A stretch of DNA of 64,000 nucleotides from Drosophila persimilis (GCF_003286085.1 NW_020825288.1:11408001-11472000); one strand, 5' to 3'; counted from the stretch's first letter, positions 24,426 through 35,009 are shown. Notes: generated by a model not told the origin, from the sequence alone. Made by a program: numbers and translations.

Positions 24426-25164
24426 ATGCTAATCCACCACTGGATTTTGCTCGGCCTGAGCTGGACACTCTGCAATGCTGATTTTTATTCAGAAACCGAA
24501 GTTGGAAAGTTCCTGAGGCACCTGGAAGTCATACCAGATGTCATTGAAGCGGGGCCGCAGGAGTTTCTCAATGTGGGTAAAACCATGAGGAGGGCACAAG
24601 AGTGTCACACAGCCTTGATTCTGGATTCCCTCCCCACTCCTCTGCTAGGTCACGTATCTGGGATTTATTCAAGCCGATCGCGGCGTGGAGCTACAGCCCA
24701 TGCAAGTGCGCGATGAGCCCTATGTGGCCTGGAACGCACCCATGACAAACTATTACACGCTGCTGATGATCGACCCGGATGCACCAAGCCCCCAACAGCC
24801 CTCGGCCCGGGAGAAGTTGCACTGGATGGTGCTCAACATTCCCGGCAATCAGCTGATTATGGGTGATGTTCGCGCCGGCTATGTGGGGCCCACGCCAGCC
24901 TCGGGGAGTGGACTCCATCGCTATGTCTTTCTGCTCTACAGGCAACAGGATTACACTAAATTCGATTTTCCAAGACTGCCCAAACACATTCTTACGGGAC
25001 GCAGCAAATTCAGAAGCATGCAATTTGCGAAACGCTATAAGCTCGGTTATCCGGTGGCTGGAAATGTGTTCACTGCCACCTGGAGCACCGATGTGCCAGC
25101 CCTGTACAACTCCATCTCCCGAGGCGCAAAACAGAAAATCACGCTATTAGAAACGGCAAGTTAA
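24426..25164 (+). CDS. PEBP family protein, secreted (tandem copy 1)
   Basis: Two exons, 24426-24572 and 24649-25164, give 220 residues. The N-terminus (MLIHHWILLGLSWTLCNA) is a signal peptide, so the product is probably secreted. The PEBP/RKIP fold signatures are present: DPDAPSP, the NIPGN strand and the [11 protein letters not shown] motif that lines the anion pocket. The intron lies just before VTY, the same place as in the next two genes, and uses an AAT/GTGGGT donor. The tail is about ten residues longer than in copies 2 and 3. PEBPs bind phospholipids or small anions; some insect members are haemolymph, odour or immune proteins, but no specific role can be read here. D. melanogaster has PEBP genes (CG17917, CG17919) which I recall near Osi20; one-to-one pairing was not attempted. 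Confidence 0.9.
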
Positions 25165-25455
25165 TTTAAAGATGAAGATAAATTCGGTTATTCACTAATA
25201 CACAAAACAAACGAAAGAAATTTTTAAATTAGTTGGTAAATACCCTAAAGTATCCGGGAATGGCATTAGTGGGCCTGCTCATGAGACTGACTTTGACAAG
25301 CTATTGGCAGAATACAGAATAGGGGGTTCTTAGAATAAGACATTCCAAAACAGAAGCCACATTAGACATATGTAAATATTTTGATCATAGCGTGCCTAGC
25401 CTCTTTTAGTATCTTATTTACCCAACAGAAGCAGAATATATCAAAACGTTCGAAA

Positions 25456-26077
25456 ATGTCGAGTTCCGAAGCTGCCGAATGCTTTGCAAAGCATGAAATT
25501 GTTCCAGATGTAGTCCCCGTGGGGCCAAATAAACTACTCAAGGTAGGATCCCAACAAACGTATGACCTTTGTAACCGTCTGTAAGTCCTCATAGGTCACC
25601 TATGGAGGCGGTCTGGTCGTCGACAAGGGCGCCGAACTGACACCCACTCAGGTAAAGGCTCAGCCGAATGTGGAATGGGACGCAGAGCCGGAGGCGCTGT
25701 ACACTCTCATCCTAACCGATCCGGATGCTCCAAGCCGCAAGCAGCCCAAGTTTCGTGAGTGGCATCATTGGCTCGTGGTCAACATACCCGGCACTCAGAT
25801 CGCAAAAGGTGACGTGCTGAGCGAATATGTAGGCGCTGGGCCGCCCGAGGGCACGGGACTTCACCGATATGTATTCCTGCTCTTCAAGCAGAAGCAGAAG
25901 CTATCCTGCAAAGAACCACGCATACCCAAGACCAGCGGCGATAATCGAGCCAAGTTTAGCACCACCAAGTTCGTGGGCAAGTACGATCTTGGCAATCCCG
26001 TGGCCGGCAACTGCTTCCAGGCCAAGTACGATGACTATGTGCCCAAGCTGTACAAGCAACTCTCTGGCAAGAAGTAG
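25456..26077 (+). CDS. PEBP family protein, cytosolic type (tandem copy 2)
   Basis: Exons 25456-25542 and 25595-26077 give 189 residues; the intron is only 52 bp. ATG 25456 is used because the open frame upstream has no earlier ATG. The product starts directly with [19 protein letters not shown], so there is no signal peptide, unlike both neighbours. The motifs [23 protein letters not shown] and [12 protein letters not shown] are intact and the length is standard for PEBP. It probably acts in the cytosol. An ATTAAA overlaps the region just after the stop codon (26080-26085), suggesting a very short 3' UTR; another lies at about 26116. Confidence 0.92.
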
Positions 26078-26278
26078 CCATTAAATATATAGTCACCAAT
26101 TGTGTATCTAATAACTATTAAAATTCGCATTGAAGCGCAACGAGTAATTAACAAAGAGCTTGTTCGTGGGATGCTTTCCCACTAAAAGCTCTGCCAGACT
26201 CGCTTTAACAGTGTGCCACCGGGTCAAACTGGTTTCAGTTGCTGTCAGACCTTGTTCGGGAGCTGATCGCCTTTTCCA

Positions 26279-26284
26279 TATAAA
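26279..26284 (+). promoter_or_regulatory. TATA box of PEBP copy 3
   Basis: TATAAA lies 39 bp upstream of the ATG, with a CAGTTCAGTTCAG initiator-like stretch at 26301-26313. Confidence 0.65.
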
Positions 26285-26317
26285 TCTGTTCTCAGTTTTC
26301 CAGTTCAGTTCAGAGAG

Positions 26318-27006
26318 ATGATGCTGATTCCGATACTGTTAGCCAGCATTGTAGCGGCTGGGCACTGTTCTGCCTCCGTGGAGGAAGTCTTTGCTTCGCA
26401 TAAGGTGGTGCCCGATGTCATTGCCCAGGCGCCAAACCAGTTTCTAAAGGTGGGGCAACAGAGACAAAGAAAACGTCGGCGAAACCAAAACGAATACTTA
26501 AACTATTTTAAACTTTCCGTTCAAAGGTCACATACAAACAGGGACTCGTTGCAAAGGAAGGAGTGGAGCTCACGCCCACACAAGTCAAGGATCAGCCCTT
26601 GGTCGAGTGGTCTGCCGCGTCCGGAGACTACTACACATTGATCCTCACAGATCCCGATGCACCCAGTCGTGCCGATCCAAAGTTCCGTGAGTTCAAACAC
26701 TGGGTGGTGGTCAATATTCCCGGCAACGACGTGGCCAGGGGCGAGGTATTGACTGCCTACATTGGCTCCGGCCCGCCCAAGGGAACGGGCCTCCATCGCT
26801 ATGTCTTCCTGCTGTACAAGCAGTCCAGCAAGCTGGACTTTAAGGAGCCGCACGTCAGCAACAAGTCTCGTCGGGACAGACCCAGTTTCAAGGCAGCAAA
26901 GTTTGCAGAGACGTATCAGCTAGGTAATCCCGTGGCCGGTAACTTCTACCAGGCGCAGTACGACGACTACGTCCCAGAGCTCCACAAGCAGCTCTCCGAG
27001 GAGTAA
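26318..27006 (+). CDS. PEBP family protein, secreted (tandem copy 3)
   Basis: Exons 26318-26449 and 26527-27006 give 203 residues. Two ATGs stand side by side at 26318 and 26321; either gives a signal peptide ([18 protein letters not shown]). Motifs: [23 protein letters not shown] and [12 protein letters not shown]. The splice site before VTY matches copies 1 and 2, so the three arose by tandem duplication. The mature part is closer to copy 2 than to copy 1 (shared PEPxxK-like and [21 protein letters not shown] blocks). The gene converges on SmD2, with 138 bp between the stop codons. Confidence 0.92.
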
Positions 27007-27144
27007 GAGCTTACCTCTGAAGCACACCTACATATATTTTGCACAGTGCACACATTTGGTTTAATTATAGAAAATCGCTTTTGGTTTTATTGACTTCAGT
27101 GGAAAGTATTCTATTCGTGTTTTGGGTTTTGGTGAAAGTGCAGT

Positions 27145-27619
27145 CTATTTACCAGCTGCTGTGGCCAGGGGATTTCGCAGCACCAGGATCACAGAGTCGC
27201 CGCGCAGAAACATTTTCGAGATGAAGCGATCTTTGTTGACGGGCTTCACCTTCTTTTTGCCCTTGCCCGTTCGCGGCAGCTCCGTCCACATCTCCTTGAC
27301 GTTCTCCAGCACCATGTTGCAATGGCGGTCGAAGGCCTTCACGCGGCCCAGCAGCTTCTTGTTATTGCGGCAATTGATGAGCACTTGCGTGTTGTTCTTC
27401 ACGGACTGTGTGAGCACGGACAGGGGTCCGGTGTTGAACTCCTCTTCCTCCTGGCGGGCCAGCTCCTCGGGTGTCAGCTCCGACTTCGGTTTCACAAGAG
27501 CCCTTCAAAATAATGCAAAATTATTGGACGCTACAACAATCGCAAAAGCCGGCGCACATGTCGCTGGTCGGCATGAGTCGAAGTATTCGGTTTTCATACT
27601 TTCCTGATGTTACTTACAT
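27145..27619 (-). CDS. SmD2: Small nuclear ribonucleoprotein SmD2
   Basis: The coding exons are 27618-27619 (AT of the start codon) and 27145-27502; the intron is 27503-27617. The product is 119 residues, as in other animals. The start codon is split: exon 1 ends ...ACAACAT before GTAAGT, and exon 2 supplies the G after a GAAG acceptor, giving [14 protein letters not shown]. The core is nearly identical to human SmD2 ([54 protein letters not shown]). SmD2 is one of seven Sm proteins forming the ring on U1, U2, U4 and U5 snRNAs and is essential for splicing. A DRE-type promoter region lies upstream (27.74-27.90 kb). Confidence 0.97.
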
Positions 27620-27741
27620 GTTGTAGTAGCTTTAGATGTTGCTAAATACAAAAAGTAATACTTTTTCACTTGTTTTTTGTTAGTTTTTGCGGATTTTGTC
27701 GAAAAATTTGTGGAAACGCGGCTTTTTTCTTGTTGATATTA

Positions 27742-27895
27742 TATCGATGTATCGATATGGGTTTTTTTGCCATTATTGATACGATATTTTCAGTGCGGTA
27801 TTTTTGTCGATATTTTTAGAAATTTATATATTCGATATGTCGATATTTAAATTTAGCAGGTTTGATATATCGAAATAATTTGCACAGTGTGACCG
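27742..27895 (-). promoter_or_regulatory. DRE/CGATA cluster and Motif 1 upstream of SmD2
   Basis: Eight CGATA/TATCG words occur in about 130 bp (27742, 27750, 27753, 27782, 27808, 27833, 27841, 27868), including a full DRE TATCGATA at 27750-27757. CAGTGTGACCG at 27885-27895 is the reverse complement of the Drosophila Motif 1 promoter element, pointing toward SmD2. DREF and BEAF-32 bind such sites, and both elements mark housekeeping promoters. The block lies between SmD2 and the divergent TRM13 gene and may serve as a shared promoter or boundary. Confidence 0.6.
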
Positions 27896-28599
27896 CGGAC
27901 ATATTGATCAAATATACCACCCGACCCTCATTAACATACCAATATATACCGTCTCATTTTAAAAATATAACGTAAAAATACCGATGAAAAAACAAATCTT
28001 TCCGTAATAAAAACGTAACAAAACAGTGTTTTTATATATTTGGAATCATCCTTCCTTTTTTTTAAGTCTGATCAATATTAAACATAAATTTCCCTGCGAA
28101 CAGCTCAGTCAGTGCTAGCGTTTCACGTTGTACAGTTGGTAAAAGTGATTTTGAAGGGGTTTTGCTGTGGCAAAGGCAGCTAAAACTATTAACCCATCAC
28201 TCTTTTTTTCCCTTAAGCTACTACCGAAAATGTGATGGAATGGTTTCCGCTTTGCATTTTTGTGCTGGTCTCCGTTTCAAAGCTTTCAAACTAATCGGGT
28301 GGCGGCCATACATTTGTAATGTTTAAATAGGTGGAGGTCCTCCTCATTGCCCAAAAAGATTTCATCCTGCGTTCACGTTTGCTCTTGATACTGGCATTAA
28401 CTGCCTTTTTGAGGACCATACTTTTATCCAATTCATGAATCAATTTTCTACAATATCCTTTTCACCGCCAAACGCCCATCGATACTATCGACTGAATCGA
28501 CCATCGTCTGTTATTACATTACAGAGTGCTGTTAGACGCGCACCTGGACTGTTAACTTCAACCGCACGAGTTAGGAATTACTTTAAAAATCTGATTTGC

Positions 28600-29877
28600 A
28601 TGGCTGCCAAGAAGCCCAAGATGACCCAAAAGGACGATGTGGCCGCAGTTACCACGTGCACATACTGGGTGCCGCGCAAGAAACGTCACTGCAAGATGGC
28701 AGCCAACAAGGAAAGCCTCTTCTGCGGCGCCCATTCCCCTGCCACTGAAGAAAGCAAAGCCGTGGGCGCGGCTGCTGAGCGGATTCCCTGTCCACTAGAC
28801 CCAAAGCATACGGTATTCAAGAGAAAGCTGGCGAAACACCTGACAATCTGCAATGCCCGGGACCAGGCCAGCACGCTGCCCTACATCGTCAAGAATATAA
28901 ACGCCGGCGAGGAGTTGGAAAATCCTCTGGAAGACGAAATAAACAGCAAGTTGAGACTCCATGAGCTAGAGGATACAGAGTTCTACAGCGTAATAGACAA
29001 AGTACGGGCTCTTTACGACAAACACGTTGCCAACAGCATCGAAGAGCTGCATTTGCAGCACGCCTCCCTAGAGGAGCCACTCGGCCACGAGGAGTACGGC
29101 CAGGAGTCCCGCAAGCATCTGGTGCAGGCCTCTGCTCTGTTGGGCATCCTCGAGCACGACCAGCAGTTGACCGACAGCACCAGCTTCATTGAGTTTGGCG
29201 CCGGCAAGGGCCAGCTGGCCTTCTTCCTGGCCACAGCGCTGGAAGCCCAGGGCCTGTCCCACTCGCAGGTGGTGCTTATCGATCGCATGTCGCTGCGCCA
29301 CAAGAAGGACAACAAGGTGACGAACAAGGAGCTGGTGCAGCGCATTCGCGCTGACATAGGAGACCTCAAGATTTCCGAGCTGCCAGAGTTGGAGCAAACC
29401 AAACGCAATGTCGCTTTGTCTAAGCACCTGTGCGGAGCGGCCACGGATCTTACGTTGCGCTGTGTTCTGGCCCATGGAGCCGCTCCCACGGATTACATCC
29501 TTATTGCTCTCTGCTGCCATCACCGCTGCTCCTGGCGCTCTTACGTCGGCCAGACCTGGCTGCAGGCGGCCGGCCTTGGACACCGGGAGTTCGCCATCAT
29601 CACCAAAATGGTTAGTTGGGCTGTCTGCGGCACGGGCCTCAGTCGGGAGCGTCGCAAGGCCATGGCGGAGGCGCATGAAGAGCTCGGCGAGCCGCCCACC
29701 CAAAGATTGACCCGAGAGCAGCGCGAACAGATCGGCTACCAGTGCAAGCGCGTCTTGGATCAAGGTCGTCTTGAGCATCTGCGAGCCAACGGCTTCGATG
29801 CGTCGCTGAAGTTCTATGTCCCGCGGGAAATCACGTTGGAAAATGTCGTGCTCATAGCCAAACCCATGAAAAGCTGA
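28600..29877 (+). CDS. Trm13: tRNA 2'-O-methyltransferase TRM13 homologue
   Basis: Single exon, 425 residues from ATG 28600. An in-frame ATG at 28435 would add 55 residues. The start at 28600 is preferred because a family-like N-terminus (MAAKKPKM) begins there and a near-DRE word at about 28478-28485 suggests that transcription begins inside the extension. Domains in order: a Cys/His zinc finger (CTYWVPRKKRHC to CGAH, about 24-50), a CHHC finger (CPLDPKHT to HLTIC, about 67-87) and the TRM13 methyltransferase domain. That domain shows an SAM-binding motif FIEFGAGKGQL, then LSKHLCGAATDL and ALCCHHRCSW. Family members methylate the ribose of position 4 in certain tRNAs (Gly, Pro, His). The gene is divergent from SmD2. 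Confidence 0.92.
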   Translation: MAAKKPKMTQKDDVAAVTTCTYWVPRKKRHCKMAANKESLFCGAHSPATEESKAVGAAAERIPCPLDPKHTVFKRKLAKHLTICNARDQASTLPYIVKNINAGEELENPLEDEINSKLRLHELEDTEFYSVIDKVRALYDKHVANSIEELHLQHASLEEPLGHEEYGQESRKHLVQASALLGILEHDQQLTDSTSFIEFGAGKGQLAFFLATALEAQGLSHSQVVLIDRMSLRHKKDNKVTNKELVQRIRADIGDLKISELPELEQTKRNVALSKHLCGAATDLTLRCVLAHGAAPTDYILIALCCHHRCSWRSYVGQTWLQAAGLGHREFAIITKMVSWAVCGTGLSRERRKAMAEAHEELGEPPTQRLTREQREQIGYQCKRVLDQGRLEHLRANGFDASLKFYVPREITLENVVLIAKPMKS

Positions 29878-30348
29878 CCGCAAAGGATGAGCGGCAGATA
29901 TAGGAATCACTGCAAGTGCCGGACACTGGTGGCGGTGGTGTCGGCATTGGCATCAGCAACGGCATGCAATTTGACTTGTGATAAGAGCGCTCTGGTAGAC
30001 TTGTGTATTACGCTTTAGTTGGATACCACTTTTAAGTTTCGTTCAGTACTTCGTGTGGTCCCACTAAAAACAAAACACACTTCAGACTAACTATAGCGGG
30101 CTAATAATGCTGATAATGACTTTAAGAGATATATAGCATATATATATATATGTATATGTAAATGAGAAAACAAAAAAAACAGCAGCACTCCTACCAAACA
30201 CGAAAACAATGCGTTTAACGTTTTTCCCCCCAATGTAGATATGTATTTATTACTATTAATCTATCGCATATGTATAGCTCGGCGTCTTGTAACTGATGGA
30301 ACGCCTGTTTTTACGGCAAAACCTCCAGCAAAGGAGACTTGATAAACT

Positions 30349-30354
30349 AATAAA
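30349..30354 (+). terminator. Poly(A) signal of the TRM13 gene
   Basis: AATAAA lies about 470 bp after the stop codon. The 3' UTR includes a TA-rich microsatellite at about 30133-30160. Confidence 0.5.
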
Positions 30355-30882
30355 GAGAATATTAGGAATACAGCCCATGCACTGGATCAATTTTGTATCG
30401 TACATTGGCTCCCATTAAAGAAAACAAATAAAATTTTATTAGCTTATAATCAAAAAAGCGTGATGAAAATTAAAAATATGCAAGAGTACGTACAACTTAT
30501 TAAATCTTTGTATGGAATTAAGCAATATACAACTGCAAGCGACAAAGGCATGCGCCAATGAGCATTTACGCATCGACAATGAGTCGCCGTAATCTATTAC
30601 TTGAGCTTGCTTTTGTATTTTTCTTCTTCCACATAGAAATCGGATTTCTACTTCAGCAACCGTTTCCATTTGATGGCGACTTCAGCGTAGCTCGGGCCCT
30701 GCCCATCCAGTTCCTTTGTTCCTTTGATCATGAAGATCCTGAAAGATCACTCAAATTTACTATCGAATGCATATGTATGCACCGGAAAGTGTTCAGAAAG
30801 ATGTATACATGACACAGAGCGTTAGTAAACTCCAATAGTTGGCAGGGATAGGCTGTCCAGCTCTATACCGATCGTTTAGATC

Positions 30883-31115
30883 AGCCGCAGGGAATGACCC
30901 AATCATCGGTGCAGTGGGTTCTGGCAAGTCTAGTCCCTTCTGCGAGAGCTTAATCCGGATGCGGGCTCCATCGTATGCTTCCCAGGAGCCATAGCTCTTT
31001 ACGGGCACCGTGCGACAGAACATACTCTTTGGCCTACCCATGGACAAGCATCGCACTGTGGTGAAGAAGTGCGCCCTGGAGAGGGACTCCAAGCTGCTCC
31101 TGCTCCTGAACTCCT
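30883..31115 (+). pseudogene. ABCC-type transporter gene fragment (broken)
   Basis: A Walker A (GAVGSGKSS, 30908-30934) is followed in a second frame by LLRELNPDAGSI and in a third by the Q-loop region SQEP. After a TAG (30992-30994, where family members have Trp) it continues LFTGTVRQNILFGLPMD and VVKKCALERD. The order and spacing are those of the first nucleotide-binding domain of MRP/ABCC transporters. Two frame shifts, a stop and the abrupt loss of the signature motif show a dead fragment. No flanking exons of the same gene were found. Confidence 0.7.
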
Positions 31116-31208
31116 TCGCCTATCTTATTATCGTAATTTTTCACGTTTTTAACACTTATTCATTTCTACGAGGGCAGTTATTTTCAAAAAACTTTATCGG
31201 GTTTATTT

Positions 31209-31348
31209 TGTATGACCATGGTTCATGGACGCTGGCCGGTCGTGATTTCCAAAAGGATCCGCTCCACGACCAGATGATTCTGGCCAACGCCGTCATGAAG
31301 GAGAAGCAGGGCTGGGAGCGTCCCGGCTACTTCTTTCCTCTCGATTCC
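31209..31348 (+). pseudogene. Sarcosine dehydrogenase-like gene fragment
   Basis: The translation contains WTLAGRDFQKDPLHDQM and VMKEKQGWERPGYFFP, which match the pattern of an internal part of sarcosine dehydrogenase-type flavoproteins (LAGR...DPLHE...GWERPG). Only about 45 codons are present and they run into unrelated sequence on both sides. It lies 100 bp after the ABCC fragment, though the two proteins are unrelated, so this looks like a patch of translocated or duplicated gene debris. Confidence 0.55.
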
Positions 31349-31351
31349 TGA

Positions 31352-32240
31352 AATCAATCATCCTCAAAATCATGGAGAATCTGGCAAGAGAAGGTCGTCT
31401 GCTATTTCGAACAAATCCATACAGATTTATGGCAATAGTCGTGGGAGTGTCTGAGATGGATACTCCCAAACCGGATGGAGTCAACCCTGGATAGGCGCCT
31501 ATCCATACAAATCGGTCCTCTGCAGGAGGTGTTATTCAGGCAGGCTCCGTTTTACTTTTGCGGATTACGTTTTCAGATGTTTTCGTTTTAAGGCTCGCTT
31601 TTACATATTTTTGCTGTTTGCACCAAAACGAAAATTGTTGTTGCCCTGACTAATTTTTTCCAAGCCAAATTTGAGGTTGGGTTAAAATAAAATTATTTAT
31701 AAAGAAAGCAATAGTTAAATTACCCTGATATAGGTGTCAAGTTTATGTGAATGCATCAATTAGTCATCTATTTATTTCCTTTTGCAATTAAGGTTCGTTT
31801 CGTTGCATAAAAGGCAGTTTACTTTTCATTTCGGTTGAAAAAGAATAAATCTTGCGGAATGTGAAAACGGGAGCCCCAGTTTATGTGTATTCAAAAGAAA
31901 ATCGGACAACTTTTGTCCCGCAACATGGGTAACATTCTGCATACCCTAAGGAAAAGTATATTTTATAATCAAAATCAAACAGTATCTTAATATTAAATTA
32001 ATGAAATAGGGTATCCTAAATGGCCGTCTTCAATTACGACTGTTTTTTGTTGACCTTTTTTGTTAAAGCCGTGTTTTAGTCGAAAATAGCCCATTCAAAT
32101 AGAAAATAGGTTCATTAATTGGATAAAATTATGTGGGCAGGGCTGAGATCTATCTAGCTAGTAATATTCGACGGAATATCAAAAACGTGAATATGAATAA
32201 TATAACTTGAATTCGTCAGAATATTTACGATATATTTTTT
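31352..32240. other. Intergenic region before Nsf2
   Basis: No further gene is recognised. The DNA is AT-rich with no long open frame of note. Confidence 0.45.
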
Positions 32241-32248
32241 AAATCAGA

Positions 32249-32286
32249 TGGTATATTTTGGTATATCTCTGAGGTCGGTCACACTG
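32249..32286 (+). promoter_or_regulatory. Core promoter motifs of Nsf2
   Basis: TGGTATATTTT at 32249-32259 fits the Drosophila Motif 6 element, and CGGTCACACTG at 32276-32286 is a perfect Motif 1. This pair is typical of TATA-less housekeeping promoters with the start just downstream, about 95 bp before the ATG. Confidence 0.75.
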
Positions 32287-32380
32287 GACATCAGCTGTTG
32301 GTGACTCAGAAAAAAATATTGCTGGCAAAAATATTTATCGCGTTGATTTGAGGAGCAAACATTTAGAAATACTGTTCAAA

Positions 32381-34719
32381 ATGGCACACAAAATGAAGGC
32401 CATCAAGTGCCCCACAGACGAGCTGTCGCTGACCAACAAGGCCATCGTAAACATCAACGATTTCACCGAGGAAGTAAAGTCAGTCTCCCCTACTTTTTCG
32501 ATATGACGCCAGCGCTGCGCTACGTGGGCGTCTCTAGGCAGAACAACAACTAATTGCATTGTTTCGCCATTGACAGATATGTGGATATCTCGCCGGGACC
32601 CGGACAGCACTACATTTTCGCTCTGGAGAAGATCGCGGAGCTGCCACGTGATCATGTGGGCTTCTCGCTGGTCCAGCGCAAGTGGGCGACGCTTTCCATT
32701 AATCAGGAGATCGATGTGCGTCCCTACCGCTTCGACGCCAGTTCGGACATCATCACCCAAGTCTCCTTTGAGACGGACTTTTTGCAGAAAAAGACCACCA
32801 CCCAAGAGCCCTACGACTCTGACGAAATGGCCAAGGAGTTCATCATGCAGTTCTCGGGAATGGCCTTGACTGTGGGTCAGTCACTGGTCTTTCAGTTCAA
32901 GGACAAGAAATTCCTCGGCTTGGCGGTCAAGACGCTGGAGGCGGTGGACCCCCGAACCGTTGGCGACGGCAAAGAGCCGAAGTCACGCAATGTCCGTTTC
33001 GGCCGCATCCTGGGCAACACGGTCGTGCAGTTCGAGAAGGCTGAGAACTCGGTGCTGAATCTGCAGGGCAGGTCCAAGGGCAAGATTGTGAGGCAGTCGA
33101 TCATCAATCCGGACTGGGACTTTGGCAAGATGGGCATCGGCGGCCTGGACAACGAGTTCAATGCCATCTTTCGACGAGCCTTTGCCTCGCGCGTCTTTCC
33201 TCCCGAGCTGGTAGAGCAGCTGGGCATCAAGCACGTCAAGGGCATCCTCCTCTATGGACCTCCTGGCACAGGCAAGACGCTGATGGCCAGACAGATTGGC
33301 ACAATGCTGAATGCTCGAGAACCCAAGATTGTAAACGGGCCTCAAATCCTGGACAAATATGTGGGCGAATCGGAGGCCAACATTCGGCGGCTGTTTGCCG
33401 ATGCCGAAGAAGAGGAAAAGCGGCTGGGACCCAACAGCGGCCTACACATCATCATCTTCGACGAGATCGATGCCATCTGCAAGGCACGCGGCTCTGTGGC
33501 GGGCAATAGCGGGGTCCACGACACAGTGGTGAACCAGCTGCTGGCCAAGATCGACGGTGTGGAGCAGCTAAACAACATCCTCGTCATCGGCATGACCAAT
33601 CGCAGGGATATGATCGATGAGGCTCTGCTCCGTCCCGGCCGCCTGGAGGTCCAAATGGAAATTAGCCTGCCCAACGAACAGGGTCGAGTCCAGATCCTCA
33701 ATATCCACACGAAACGTATGCGTGATTTCAACAAGATTGCCAGTGATGTGGACAACACCGAGATCGCGTCTCGGACAAAGAACTTCAGTGGCGCCGAACT
33801 GGAGGGTCTGGTGCGCGCAGCCCAATCGACGGCCATGAATCGCCTCATCAAGGCGGACTCCAAAGTCCACGTCGATCCGGAAGCCATGGAGAAACTGAAG
33901 ATCACCCGCTCGGACTTCATTCACGCTCTGGACAACGACATCAAGCCGGCATTTGGCACCGCTCAGGAAATGTTGGAGAACATGCTGGCCCGTGGCATTA
34001 CAAACTGGGGTCCGCCAGTCTCCAAACTGCTGGAGGACGGCATGCTCTACGTGCAGCAGGCCAAGGCCACGGAGAGCTCTGGCCTGGTGTCCGTGCTCAT
34101 CGAGGGTGCCCCCAACTCTGGCAAGTCGGCGCTGGCCGCAAATCTTGCCAAGATGAGCGACTTTCCCTTCGTGAAGGTCTGCTCGCCCGAGGACATGGTC
34201 GGTTTCACGGAGTCCGCCAAGTGCCTGCACATACGCAAGATCTTCGACGATGCCTACCGGTCGACTCTAAGCTGTATTGTGGTAGACAATGTGGAACGCC
34301 TGCTGGACTACGGATCCATTGGACCCCGCTACTCAAATCTTACGCTGCAGGCCCTGCTGGTGCTGCTTAAGAAGCAGCCGCCGAAGGGACGCAAGCTGCT
34401 CATCTTATGCACGTCCAGTCGACGCGAAGTTCTGGAGGAGATGGAAATGCTGCCGGCCTTCACCTCTGTCCTGCACGTCTCCAATCTGTCCAGCCCCGAA
34501 CATGTTATGGCCGTGCTCGAAGATTCGGATCTCTTTAGTCACGAGGAGCTGCAGAGCATTGCCCGGAATATGGCCGGTAAGCGGGTCAGTATTGGCATCA
34601 AGAAGCTGCTCGCGATGATAGACATGATCCGTCAGTCGGAGCCCAATTATCGCGTCGTCAAGTTCCTGTCCAAATTGGAGGAGGAGGGTGGATTGTCCAT
34701 GGTGGCGCGCCCCCACTAG
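32381..34719 (+). CDS. Nsf2: N-ethylmaleimide-sensitive fusion ATPase (NSF)
   Basis: Exons 32381-32478 and 32577-34719 give 746 residues, the usual NSF length. The N-terminal adaptor-binding domain starts [20 protein letters not shown]. The D1 AAA domain has Walker A GPPGTGKT (about 255-262), Walker [10 protein letters not shown] and the arginine-rich second region of homology ([17 protein letters not shown]). The D2 domain has Walker A GAPNSGKS and the degenerate Walker [11 protein letters not shown] usual for NSF, where D2 serves hexamer formation. NSF with SNAP disassembles SNARE complexes after membrane fusion. D. melanogaster has two NSF genes, comatose on X and Nsf2 on 3R. I chose Nsf2 because tal is next door, as at 87F. 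The protein alone does not decide this. Confidence 0.95.
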
Positions 34720-35009
34720 CTACCGCCCGTTGCGGAACTCCGATTGTCCGTCGTGGAGCTCAACGACGCTTTTTAAGCGATCCTATTTCATCAGCTCAAA
34801 TATTGTATGTGTGTATGTTGCTTATGACCCGAAAAGATGATCGAAACAAATCAAGATACAATCCAATTTTGATTTGATTCCGTTGAACATTCCATCAGAA
34901 GGATGGCGGCTTAGAAGACTTGCCTGTCCCTCAGTCTCGTGTGTGTAATTATGTAATTAGTTGTCCTCTAGCGATTATTTATCCGATTGAATAACAATTG
35001 GCATTGTTC

